A stretch of 6,718 nucleotides of DNA, from assembly GCA_002345725.1 (NCBI GenBank), contig DDWP01000004.1, forward strand, positions 1-6,718, given 5' to 3'. This document shows, piece after piece, positions 1-6,371 of the stretch. Numbering within the stretch: position 1 is the stretch's first letter; each line of letters starts with the position of its first letter. The stretch comes from Candidatus Shapirobacteria bacterium UBA2283 (GTDB lineage: Bacteria > Patescibacteriota > Microgenomatia > UBA12405). Position numbers and translations under genes: made by a program. The notes beneath the pieces are model-generated. The model made no database searches. It was not told the origin of the DNA and saw only the letters and a program-made list of their open reading frames with translations.

Positions 1-546
1 CTTCTAATAATCATCTCTGGTCCGTCTTGTTCTGGTAAATCCACTTTAGCCAAGAAAATTTCTGAAAAGTTTCAACTACCTTTAATTACCAAAGACGGCA
101 TTAAAGAAACAATTTTTGACCACCTTGGTTGGAGCGATCGCGAGTGGTCCAAAAAAGTTGGTGCTACTAGCTACAAGCTTATTTCTTACTTCCTTGACAC
201 AATGTTGGCTTCTCAAAGGTCACTAATTATCGAAAGCAATTTTAAACCTGAGTTGGACAGCCAACCAATTCTTGAGAAATTAACTAAACACAATTACTTT
301 CCACTCCAGATAATGTGTCAATGTGATGGACAAATTTTATTTGAAAGATTCAAGACAAGGTCTGAATCAGGCGAACGACACCCGGGCCATAATGACGACA
401 AAAATTATGACGAGTTTAAGGACATGCTCCTTAAAGGCAAGCTCGACCCGCTAGATATAGGCGGGGAGATACTCACTCTTGATACTACTGATTTTGATAG
501 TGTCAATTACGATTCCGTATTTCAAAAAATCGTCCAGCTGATCTAA
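1..546 (+). CDS. AAA_33-like P-loop kinase (5' partial)
   Basis: The frame is open from base 1 to TAA at 544-546, giving 181 residues. The visible sequence begins inside the first beta strand (LLIIISG), so only a few N-terminal residues are probably missing. A Walker A motif, GPSCSGKST, lies at visible residues 7-15. A TKD motif (30-32) follows, in the place where small-molecule kinases of this fold often hold a catalytic or substrate Asp. A hydrophobic strand ending IIESNF (about 76-81) resembles the second core strand. An Arg-rich lid with R116, R120, R126 and the run RHPGH (126-130) follows, typical of AAA_33 or zeta-toxin/chloramphenicol-phosphotransferase-like kinases. It is probably a soluble cytoplasmic ATP-dependent phosphotransferase. 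The substrate (nucleoside, sugar, antibiotic or RNA end) cannot be read from sequence. It ends 26 bases before the next gene, which appears to have its own promoter. P-loop fold is near certain; subfamily is moderate. Confidence 0.85.
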   Translation, partial: LLIIISGPSCSGKSTLAKKISEKFQLPLITKDGIKETIFDHLGWSDREWSKKVGATSYKLISYFLDTMLASQRSLIIESNFKPELDSQPILEKLTKHNYFPLQIMCQCDGQILFERFKTRSESGERHPGHNDDKNYDEFKDMLLKGKLDPLDIGGEILTLDTTDFDSVNYDSVFQKIVQLI

Positions 547-560
547 TTATTTTTTCGGTG

Positions 561-566
561 TATTAT
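561..566 (+). promoter_or_regulatory. -10 box of small membrane protein gene, leaderless
   Basis: The hexamer TATTAT sits in the context GGTGTATTAT. Its last base is 7 bases before the A of the ATG at 573, so transcription would begin at or next to the start codon. No convincing -35 box is seen at the expected distance. The same GGTGTATNAT string with nearly the same spacing precedes the gene at 6372, which raises confidence in both. Confidence 0.5.
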
Positions 567-572
567 ATTCCT

Positions 573-809
573 ATGGATAAAAAAATATCTTCAGACCATA
601 AAGACTGTTGTTCTCCTAAAAAGTTTAAACATTTGCGTTGTCATCATCATGGTAATCCTGATGCAATTTATGGTCTAGGTGTTATTGGTGCTTTATTTTA
701 CTTTCTTCAAGGCGCCCAGGGGTTTAGTGAAATCATTACAGGTATAGGTAAATCAGTTTTCTGGCCTGCTGTTTTAATGTTCGAATTGCTCACTTATCTT
801 CAGCTCTAA
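573..809 (+). CDS. Small Cys/His-rich membrane protein, unknown function
   Basis: The protein has 78 residues. The N-terminal 28 residues are hydrophilic and rich in possible metal ligands: H9, C12, C13, H20, C23 and H24-H26, ending in HHHGN. From about residue 29 it is hydrophobic, starting AIYGLGVIGALFYF. A break around residues 45-55 (GAQGFSEIITGIGK) separates it from a second hydrophobic stretch, WPAVLMFELLTYLQL, so one or two membrane helices are likely. I recall short proteins of this shape (His-rich head, AIYGLG, K..WPA) in Patescibacteria, but none with a known function. A GTG at 558 would add five residues, but it lies inside the apparent -10 box and is rejected. No Shine-Dalgarno is present. 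Placement beside mgtE and a cation ATPase makes a metal-related role thinkable but unproven. Confidence 0.75.
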   Translation: MDKKISSDHKDCCSPKKFKHLRCHHHGNPDAIYGLGVIGALFYFLQGAQGFSEIITGIGKSVFWPAVLMFELLTYLQL

Positions 810-834
810 TTTGTTTCTTTCACCCGGACTTGAC

Positions 835-855
835 TTGTCACGTATAATAGGACAA
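835..855. promoter_or_regulatory. Operator-like dyad around the mgtE -10 box
   Basis: TTGTC (835-839) and GACAA (851-855) are perfect inverted copies separated by 11 bases that contain the TATAAT box. The 16-base centre-to-centre spacing is about one and a half helical turns. A dimeric repressor bound here would block polymerase. The arms are only 5 bases, so chance remains possible. No regulator gene for it is visible in the window. Confidence 0.3.
843..848 (+). promoter_or_regulatory. -10 box of mgtE
   Basis: A perfect TATAAT lies 37 bases before the mgtE start. It predicts a leader of about 30 bases. There is no good -35 hexamer 16-18 bases upstream; the TTGACT at 830-835 is only 7 bases away. 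The box sits inside an inverted repeat (835-855), suggesting control by a bound protein. Confidence 0.5.
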
Positions 856-885
856 TACTTTTACCATTAGTCGCCGGGACTTTAT

Positions 886-2139
886 ATGAAAATAAGAGAT
901 AGAAACAAGATCATTAAAGCCATCTCTTATAGCTCAGCCAATCGAGCCGAAAATTTTTTAAGTTTAAAATCTCCAGAACAAATCGAGGTTATTCTCTTAC
1001 TTAGTAAGCACGTTCAGCTTCAGCTTTTAAAAGATATCACTGACCAGGATTTAATTCGTCTTATTAACCACCTCGATCCAAACGATGCCACCGACATTAT
1101 CCAGCTACTACCCTCAACTCGACAAAAGGATATCCTCAGCCATCTTAACGAATATTTAAAATCACATGTCACCAACCTTTTAGCTTTTGATCAAGACACT
1201 GCTGCTGGTTTTATGAATGTCGACTATATTCAGGTTGTCCCAAGAGACACTGTTTCATCTGTCGCTAAATCAGTTAAAAGATACGAGAAACGTACCGGCA
1301 AAGTGCCGACCATTTTGATAGTTGATCAGTCGGGGCTTTCAGGTCAGCTGCCCATTCACGAACTAGCTTTTGCCAAGCCAACAGACTATGCCATCAACTA
1401 TAGTAGGAAAATCAGCACTATTGATTATAATGTTAAATCAGACGGGGTTGTCGACTATTTTCGTAGCCATCCCCACAGCAAGGTTGTAGTTATTGGTCGT
1501 CATAAAAATGTTTTGGGCATAATCTATATTGACGATATTCTTGAGCTACTTCATACCGATGAGACTTCATCACTTTACGATTTTGCTGGTGTTAGTGAAG
1601 AAGAATCTATATACGACAATGTCACTCGCAAGGTTAACTTTCGTTACAAATGGCTTCTTATCAACCTCGCTACTTCTTTCCTCGCTGCTTTCACTGTCGG
1701 TTTATTTGACGAGATAATTTCCAAATATGTCCTTTTGGCTGTCTACATGCCCATTGTCGCCGGCATGGGCGGTAATTCTGCCACTCAAACTCTGGCCGTC
1801 ATGGTCCGCGGGCTATCTCAAGGAGAAGTCAAGTCAAAAATATTACTTCAAACTCTCAAAAATGAAATCATGTCCGGTATTATTAATGGCGTCATAAATG
1901 GTCTTATTGTCGTCTTAGTTATCTACCTTCTTGATGGTGATTTATATGTTGGTATCGTCTTGGGGCTAGCCATGATCGTTAATCTATTCATTGCCGGTAC
2001 TTTTGGAACTTTAGTTCCAGTAGTTATGAAAAAACTCGGTAAAGATCCTGCTTCTTCTGCCACTATCTTTATTACTACCGCCACTGATATTTTTGGATTT
2101 CTTACCTTTCTTGGTCTGGCAACTATTATTCTTAAGTAG
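886..2139 (+). CDS. mgtE: Magnesium channel/transporter MgtE
   Basis: The protein has 417 residues with the full MgtE order. A helical cytoplasmic N domain spans about 1-103, including the DATDIIQLLPSTRQ repeat segment. Two CBS domains span about 104-165 and 166-228, followed by a connecting plug helix at about 230-255. Five membrane segments fill 257-417. Signature motifs are MPIVAGMGGNSATQT (288-302), NLFIAGTFGTLVP (366-378) and FITTATDIFGF (395-405). D401 corresponds to the pore aspartate of Thermus MgtE (established for the family). In that family the N and CBS domains sense internal Mg2+ and close the channel when it is plentiful. The N domain is somewhat shorter than in the roughly 450-residue Thermus protein. 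No Shine-Dalgarno precedes the ATG; the spacer holds the TATAAT promoter and dyad described above. The leader is too short for an M-box riboswitch, so control is likely at promoter and protein level. Confidence 0.96.
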   Translation: MKIRDRNKIIKAISYSSANRAENFLSLKSPEQIEVILLLSKHVQLQLLKDITDQDLIRLINHLDPNDATDIIQLLPSTRQKDILSHLNEYLKSHVTNLLAFDQDTAAGFMNVDYIQVVPRDTVSSVAKSVKRYEKRTGKVPTILIVDQSGLSGQLPIHELAFAKPTDYAINYSRKISTIDYNVKSDGVVDYFRSHPHSKVVVIGRHKNVLGIIYIDDILELLHTDETSSLYDFAGVSEEESIYDNVTRKVNFRYKWLLINLATSFLAAFTVGLFDEIISKYVLLAVYMPIVAGMGGNSATQTLAVMVRGLSQGEVKSKILLQTLKNEIMSGIINGVINGLIVVLVIYLLDGDLYVGIVLGLAMIVNLFIAGTFGTLVPVVMKKLGKDPASSATIFITTATDIFGFLTFLGLATIILK

Positions 2140-2165
2140 AATCTCTAGCCATATTTTTTAAATAA

Positions 2166-2200
2166 AAAATACCCCCTTTGAGATACTCAGGGGGTATTTT
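2166..2200. terminator. Bidirectional intrinsic terminator
   Basis: An 11-base perfect stem (AAAATACCCCC at 2166-2176 with its complement at 2190-2200) is capped by a TGAG/CTCA mini-stem (2179-2182 with 2186-2189) and an ATA loop. A T run lies at the 3' side on each strand because the outer stem is A on the left and T on the right. It sits between the convergent ends of mgtE (2139) and the secreted protein gene (2219), so it can end transcripts from both sides. Confidence 0.9.
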
Positions 2201-2218
2201 AAGAATTGATTCTAGAAA

Positions 2219-2575
2219 TTATCTACCATTGTGCATTCCGGCACCTTGTCCATTTCTTTGACCCATTCCATATTTAGCTCTAAAAGCATTCAACAAAGTT
2301 GAATCACCTTTTTGGGCTTGGTTTTGAGCCAATGCAAATTCTTTGAAGTTAGATTCATTTACAAATCTAGTCACTCCACGACCTTGCATGTTTGCTTCCC
2401 AGGTTTTGTAATCACCTTTGGCAAAAGCGCTCAAGTTGGCCTGATGTCTTTCTTCGGTATAATTTGGACCTTTGACACTAGCATCACCACGGTAGGCGAG
2501 TACTGGAGTAAAAGAGTTAACGGCTACTAATCCTAGAGCCACAGCGGCTAATCCTAAAACGATTTTGGTTTTCAT
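2219..2575 (-). CDS. Small secreted protein of the sigma/anti-sigma cluster
   Basis: The protein has 118 residues. A clear signal peptide is seen: K2 and K4, then a hydrophobic run IVLGLAAVALGLVAV, with likely cleavage after VLA (27), leaving YRGD at the mature N-terminus. The mature 91 residues are hydrophilic and probably helical. Distinct stretches are VKGPNYTEERH (34-44), GDYKTWEANMQGRG (54-67), VNESNFKEFALAQNQAQKGD (72-91) and FRAKYGMG (98-105). The tail is rich in Gly, Asn, Gln, Met and His. There is no cysteine. It is not recognisable as CpxP, lacking the LTxxQ motif. It lies 57 bases downstream of the probable anti-sigma gene on the same strand, and may be a target or an external sensor partner of that system; both are inference. 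No Shine-Dalgarno precedes the ATG. Coding is near certain, function unknown. Confidence 0.85.
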   Translation of the reverse strand: MKTKIVLGLAAVALGLVAVNSFTPVLAYRGDASVKGPNYTEERHQANLSAFAKGDYKTWEANMQGRGVTRFVNESNFKEFALAQNQAQKGDSTLLNAFRAKYGMGQRNGQGAGMHNGR

Positions 2576-2596
2576 TTATTGATTGAATTATTAATC

Positions 2597-2611
2597 AGAC
2601 TTGCGCAGTCT
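2597..2611. promoter_or_regulatory. Inverted repeat upstream of secreted protein gene
   Basis: AGACT (2597-2601) and AGTCT (2607-2611) are perfect inverted copies around TGCGC. The site lies 22-36 bases before the start of the secreted protein gene. As DNA it could be an operator near the predicted transcript start. As RNA it would be a weak 5-pair hairpin. It is too short and has no T run, so it is not a terminator. Confidence 0.3.
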
Positions 2612-2615
2612 ATTA

Positions 2616-2621
2616 CTAATA
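2616..2621 (-). promoter_or_regulatory. Possible -10 box of secreted protein gene
   Basis: On the minus strand the string TTGTATTAG contains TATTAG, preceded by the same TG seen at other promoters here. It ends 41 bases before the ATG at 2575, so the predicted transcript start falls at the AGACT/AGTCT inverted repeat. If real, the gene can be made separately from the sigma and anti-sigma genes. The evidence is one imperfect hexamer. Confidence 0.25.
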
Positions 2622-2632
2622 CAATCTCCCCT

Positions 2633-3304
2633 TTAGTTTTCTTTCATCATATTTCGTCCGTTTCCACTCCACGGTCGCAACTCTTCCGCCACAAAAACAT
2701 TTTCACTCATCATATTACCGATCAATTTCACCTCTTGATTGATTTTAATTTCCACTCGTCCACGAATTAATGGTTTACCGGTTATCACCCAGGTTTTATC
2801 TTCAAAATCTTCTAACAAAAAATTATCATTATTAATTTCAACTATTTTGCCAGATAAATAACCTTGCTCTGGATTGTTCCACGCTGTCATTTTCATCGGC
2901 ACCATTGTCCGATAGTAAGGGACACCTGCTTCCAACCGTCTATCTATTCTACTTGGTAATCCCAATTTGAATACTACCCCTCCCACTATCAGTCCAATGA
3001 CACTGATCATAGCTATCACCTGCCAACTTTGAAAGCGATAGGCTCTTTTTGTTTTCTCAAATAACACAAATGACAGTCCTAAGAAAATCACCACTATAAC
3101 TAGCCATAGATGCGGTGTAATAATATTGCCTCTCAGCCCAAACCACGACACGCTTATGCCAAGTATTAAAAATCCTAAGCTAACCAAAAACGCTAGCCAC
3201 AACCCCCAGTTTCTAGCCACAAACTCCCAACGAGGAATTGGTTTAATTTGCCCTTTGCTAATTAATTCTAGAGCCTTATCACTAATATTTACTTTCTTTT
3301 TCAT
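2633..3304 (-). CDS. Three-helix membrane protein, probable anti-sigma factor
   Basis: The protein has 223 residues from the ATG at 3304. Residues 1-33 form a charged cytoplasmic segment containing ISKGQIKPIPRWEFVARN (15-32). Three hydrophobic helices follow at about 34-55, 64-82 and 94-115. A beta-rich C-terminal domain of about 147-211 (starting GYLSGKIVEINNDNFLLEDF) looks like a small OB-type barrel. The frame stays open upstream to an ATG at 3406. The 3304 start is preferred because it gives a 23-base overlap with the sigma gene end, and the KPIPRW segment then sits near the N-terminus, as I recall for Patescibacterial relatives. The overlap implies translational coupling, common for sigma/anti-sigma pairs. 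The zinc-binding HxxxCxxC motif of classical anti-sigma factors is absent, and the mature region has no cysteine. The role is inferred from position and topology. Confidence 0.75.
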   Translation of the reverse strand: MKKKVNISDKALELISKGQIKPIPRWEFVARNWGLWLAFLVSLGFLILGISVSWFGLRGNIITPHLWLVIVVIFLGLSFVLFEKTKRAYRFQSWQVIAMISVIGLIVGGVVFKLGLPSRIDRRLEAGVPYYRTMVPMKMTAWNNPEQGYLSGKIVEINNDNFLLEDFEDKTWVITGKPLIRGRVEIKINQEVKLIGNMMSENVFVAEELRPWSGNGRNMMKEN

Positions 3305-3860
3305 AGATTTGTTTAAATTGTATTTTTGCTCTTGAAAGTAATGTTGCCACTGTCCCCATTGGCTTTTGTAATATGTCGCTAATTTCTGAATAATCTTTAT
3401 CTTCAAAAAACTTTAATATGACTACTTCTTTATAGCCTGGCTTTAATTTATTAATTATCGTTTTAATATATTCATTAAAATGTAACTTAATCGTTTCTTT
3501 CTCAATATTAGTATCTGCTACTAGCCACTCCACAAACTCATCATCATTTTCCACATCAATTTTGACCGATTGTTTATTCTTTTTCATGAAATTTATCGCT
3601 TGATTATGAACTATTCGATAAAGCCAGCTACTAAACTTCAAATTACAATCACAGTCATTTAAATGTTTGTAAGCACTAATAAACGACTCTTGAACGATAT
3701 CTGCCACATCATCATCACCCAAGTAAGTAAATCGGTGAACATAATTTATCAACTTTTCCTCATACCTTTTCATTAGGCAATAGAAAAAACTACTATCATC
3801 TATTGCTAGCTTGACGAGTTCACTATCTTCTTTTCCTTGACAACTTTTTGGATCGACCAT
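3282..3860 (-). CDS. ECF-type RNA polymerase sigma factor
   Basis: The protein has 192 residues, the usual size of an ECF sigma factor. Region 2 (about 27-95) includes LMKRYEEKLINYVHRF (29-44), then DDVADIVQESFISAYKHL (50-67), which would contact the -10 element and core polymerase. The stretch FSSWLYRIVHNQAINFMKK (76-94) matches the W-L-Y-I-N-A pattern of region 2.4. An acidic linker (101-122) leads to region 4 (about 132-186). Its helix-turn-helix, DYSEISDILQKPMGTVATLLSRA (156-178 region), would bind a -35 element. The start at 3860 lies in a 62-base divergent region, and a TATTAT box precedes it. It overlaps the membrane protein gene by 23 bases. The regulon is unknown; the secreted protein and the divergent P-type ATPase are candidates by position. 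Confidence 0.93.
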   Translation of the reverse strand: MVDPKSCQGKEDSELVKLAIDDSSFFYCLMKRYEEKLINYVHRFTYLGDDDVADIVQESFISAYKHLNDCDCNLKFSSWLYRIVHNQAINFMKKNKQSVKIDVENDDEFVEWLVADTNIEKETIKLHFNEYIKTIINKLKPGYKEVVILKFFEDKDYSEISDILQKPMGTVATLLSRAKIQFKQIYEKESKY

Positions 3861-3869
3861 TATCTATAC

Positions 3870-3884
3870 AATAATACAATTATT
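3870..3884. promoter_or_regulatory. 15-base inverted repeat in divergent promoter region
   Basis: AATAAT (3870-3875), ACA, ATTATT (3879-3884) is a perfect 6-3-6 dyad. It sits between the starts of the sigma gene and the P-type ATPase and overlaps the sigma -10 box. It may be an operator shared by both directions. Its all-A/T arms in AT-rich DNA make chance a real alternative. Confidence 0.3.
3871..3876 (-). promoter_or_regulatory. -10 box of sigma factor gene
   Basis: On the minus strand TTGTATTAT contains TATTAT, ending 11 bases before the ATG at 3860, so the leader would be only a few bases. The TGTATTAT string matches that before the 573 gene. It overlaps the inverted repeat at 3870-3884, so a protein bound there would cover it. 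Confidence 0.4.
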
Positions 3885-3903
3885 AGGCCATTTTTCTTTC
3901 ATT

Positions 3904-3912
3904 TGCTACTAT
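3904..3912 (+). promoter_or_regulatory. Extended -10 box of P-type ATPase gene
   Basis: TGCTACTAT fits the TGnTAnnnT extended -10 pattern. It ends 11 bases before the ATG at 3923, predicting a leader of about 3-5 bases. No -35 hexamer is evident, which an extended -10 element can tolerate. Confidence 0.4.
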
Positions 3913-3922
3913 TAATTAATCA

Positions 3923-6349
3923 ATGTTCGCAAATCATCCAGGATTATCTACTGCCGAGGCTACCAAAAGACATCGTAAGTTTGGTCCAAATATTCTTCCT
4001 GAAAAACCACCTCCCGGTAATATCACCTTATTTTTATCCCAGCTAAAAAATCCCTTAATTTATGTCTTATTATCAGCTGGCATTGTCACTATTATTACTG
4101 GCCACTCTTCTGACGCCATCATTATTCTCCTGGCTGTCGTTATTAACACTATTCTTGGATTCGTCCAGGAGAAGAAGGCTACTAGTGCTCTTTTGGCCCT
4201 CAAACACTACGTCACTAGTCACGTTGACGTCCTTCGCGATGGTCAGAGGTTGTCGCTTGATGTTTCCAAAGTAGTTCCAGGTGACACTGTCATCTTAAAT
4301 CAAGGTTCCAAGATTCCTGCTGACGGAGTTCTCCTTTCTGCCAACCGTCTTTATCTGGACGAGGCTGTCCTCACCGGTGAAAGTTTGCCGGTCGAGAAAA
4401 AGGCTAATGATTCTGTTTATATGGGCACGACAGTATCTTCCGGCCAAGCCATTATGTTTGTCAATAGTATTGGGGCTAGCACCAAGATGGGAGCTATTGC
4501 CCTCCAAATTCAAGAGTCAGAAGAGTTGACTCCTCTCCAGCGCCAACTTTCTGTTTTCAGTCGACAGCTAGTGGTTATTATTGTTATTTTAACCATTATT
4601 GTTTTTCTTTTAGGTATTTTTCATGGCTTTAGTTGGCTCGAAGTTTTCAGCACTTCTGTCGCCTTGGCCGTCTCTAGTATCCCCGAAGGCCTAATCGTTT
4701 CTTTGACGGTAGTCTTGGCTATTGGCATGCAGAAAATTCTTCGTCGTCGTGGTCTTGTCAAAAAGCTGGCTGCTGCCGAGACTCTTGGTGGAGTTACTGT
4801 GATTTGTGTTGACAAAACTGGCACTCTCACTCAAGGTAAAATGGAAGTCGTTGATTATGTGGGCGACAAAAAACTGCTGGCCACCCAAGTTACCTTAGCT
4901 AATGATTTAGATGATCCATTAGTTATCTCTGCCTTTAATTGGGGTAAATCTATTCTTAAAGACAAGCTTCCTAACAACCTTCGTCTTGATAGTATTCCTT
5001 TTTCCTCCAAAGAAAAGTTTTTTATTAGTCTTCATCAACACGATCAAAAACATAATCGCGTCTATGTTAACGGTGCCCCCGATGTTTTATTAAAATGGAC
5101 AAATCTATCTGATGCAGCTAAAAAGAAAATTCTTGCCACCATCGATCTTCATACCCAAAAAGGCCAACGGCTTATTGGCTTTGCTACCAAGGATATTGGC
5201 TCTAATAAAAAGACTTTGGAAACCTCTGACGCCAAGTCAGGCTTAACCTGGATTGGTCTAATTGCTTTTTCCGATCCCGTTAGGCCTAGCGTCAAGAGCG
5301 CTCTAGCCCTATCTGCCCGTGCTGGTATCCGTACCATTGTTATTACCGGTGACTATGCCAAAACATCAGAGTTTGTCCTCTCCGAGCTGGGAATTAAGCT
5401 TTCACCTCAAGAGATATTGACCGGCGACGACCTTCTCAATCTTGACTCAGAACAACTATCTCAACGTGTTAAGTCAGTTAAGCTCTTTGCTAGGACAAGT
5501 CCTGAGCAGAAATTGATGATTGTCGAATCACTCAAGAAAAATGGTGAAGTTGTCGCCATGATGGGGGATGGGGTTAATGATGCACCAGCTCTTCATCGGG
5601 CAGATGTTGGTATTGCCATGGGTGAGGCGACTGATGTTGCCAAAGAATCGGCTGATCTTGTCATACTCGATTCTGATTTTTCTACTATCATTGCTGCTAT
5701 CGAGGAGGGGAGAGTTATGTTTGATAATATCAGGAAAATTATTCTCTATTTAATGAGTGATGCCTTTGCCGAAATATTTTTAATCATCGGTGCTATGATT
5801 CTTGGTTTCCCACTTCCTATTACTGCTGTTTTGATTCTTTGGATTAACATTATTTCTGATGGTTTTCCTGGACTGTCGTTGTCTTTTGATCCTAAACGGA
5901 GCAATATCATGGAAGAAGGTCCTCGCTCTCCTAGTGAGAAGTTGGTTAACAGTTGGATGACCGCGCTTATTATTTTTGTCAGTTTAGTCGCTGCCACATT
6001 TACTCTATTATCATTCCTCTTTGTTTATCGCTCTACTGGTGATCTTACTATGGCTCGCTCTTTTGTCTTTATCACTCTTGGATTGGATTCCTTGGTTTAC
6101 GTATTCTCTGTTCGCACTCTTATGGTTCCATTCTGGAAAACCAATATGTTTGAAAATAAATGGTTAATATTAGCCGTCTTTATTGGTCTCATTTTCCAAT
6201 ACTTGCCATTTTTAACTGAAGGTACACGTCAATTTTTTGGACTAACATCCCTTGGGGTTACTTATTGGTTTGTAGCTTTCTGCCTGTCTATAGTAATGTT
6301 TCTTATTATCGAATCACTTAAGTATTTTTACAAAAAAGTAGCCTTTTAA
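3923..6349 (+). CDS. P-type cation-transporting ATPase (type II, Ca2+-ATPase-like)
   Basis: The protein has 808 residues and appears complete. A cation-ATPase N segment (GLSTAEA, 7-13) leads to M1-M2 (about 44-81). The actuator domain has TGES at 151-154. M3-M4 (about 213-267) carries PEGL at 254-257. The phosphorylation site is D297 in DKTGTLT. The nucleotide domain has FSSKEK (360-365) and NGAPD (383-387). The hinge has DPVRP (451-455), TGDY (475-478) and MMGDGVNDAP (546-555). M5-M10 (about 605-798) complete ten helices. ATP hydrolysis would drive cation transport across the membrane. By alignment with SERCA, E255, N642 and D646 keep calcium site II. Site I Asn768 is Ala614, though Glu771 is kept (E617). 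The Lys of KGAPE is Asn, and TGDH is TGDY. Ca2+ or Mn2+ by one site is therefore plausible, but specificity is uncertain. No Shine-Dalgarno precedes the ATG. Confidence 0.95.
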   Translation: MFANHPGLSTAEATKRHRKFGPNILPEKPPPGNITLFLSQLKNPLIYVLLSAGIVTIITGHSSDAIIILLAVVINTILGFVQEKKATSALLALKHYVTSHVDVLRDGQRLSLDVSKVVPGDTVILNQGSKIPADGVLLSANRLYLDEAVLTGESLPVEKKANDSVYMGTTVSSGQAIMFVNSIGASTKMGAIALQIQESEELTPLQRQLSVFSRQLVVIIVILTIIVFLLGIFHGFSWLEVFSTSVALAVSSIPEGLIVSLTVVLAIGMQKILRRRGLVKKLAAAETLGGVTVICVDKTGTLTQGKMEVVDYVGDKKLLATQVTLANDLDDPLVISAFNWGKSILKDKLPNNLRLDSIPFSSKEKFFISLHQHDQKHNRVYVNGAPDVLLKWTNLSDAAKKKILATIDLHTQKGQRLIGFATKDIGSNKKTLETSDAKSGLTWIGLIAFSDPVRPSVKSALALSARAGIRTIVITGDYAKTSEFVLSELGIKLSPQEILTGDDLLNLDSEQLSQRVKSVKLFARTSPEQKLMIVESLKKNGEVVAMMGDGVNDAPALHRADVGIAMGEATDVAKESADLVILDSDFSTIIAAIEEGRVMFDNIRKIILYLMSDAFAEIFLIIGAMILGFPLPITAVLILWINIISDGFPGLSLSFDPKRSNIMEEGPRSPSEKLVNSWMTALIIFVSLVAATFTLLSFLFVYRSTGDLTMARSFVFITLGLDSLVYVFSVRTLMVPFWKTNMFENKWLILAVFIGLIFQYLPFLTEGTRQFFGLTSLGVTYWFVAFCLSIVMFLIIESLKYFYKKVAF

Positions 6350-6358
6350 TTTTAGGTG

Positions 6359-6364
6359 TATAAT
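6359..6364 (+). promoter_or_regulatory. -10 box of 6372 gene, leaderless
   Basis: A perfect TATAAT in the context AGGTGTATAAT starts 9 bases after the ATPase stop codon. Its last base is 8 bases before the ATG at 6372, so the transcript would start at the initiation codon. It matches the GGTGTATTAT box before the 573 gene in sequence and spacing. Confidence 0.5.
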
Positions 6365-6371
6365 GCAATTT

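Noticed and set aside
558..572. GTG at 558 as start of the small membrane protein
   Set aside because: It lies in the GGTGTATTAT promoter string and adds only MYYIP; the ATG at 573 fits the promoter spacing.
830..835. TTGACT as the -35 box of mgtE
   Set aside because: It is only 7 bases from the TATAAT; polymerase needs about 16-18.
823..878. CCCGGACT pairing with AGTC-GC-CGGG around the mgtE promoter
   Set aside because: The stem has a two-base bulge and a 38-base loop, and its left arm lies upstream of the predicted transcript start, so it cannot form in the mRNA.
849..885. Magnesium (M-box) riboswitch ahead of mgtE
   Set aside because: The predicted leader is about 30 bases, far too short for an M-box.
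3305..3406. Upstream ATG at 3406 for the membrane protein
   Set aside because: It would overlap the sigma gene by 125 bases, and the extra 34 residues are antisense-free readthrough of sigma region 4 in another frame; 3304 is the more economical start.
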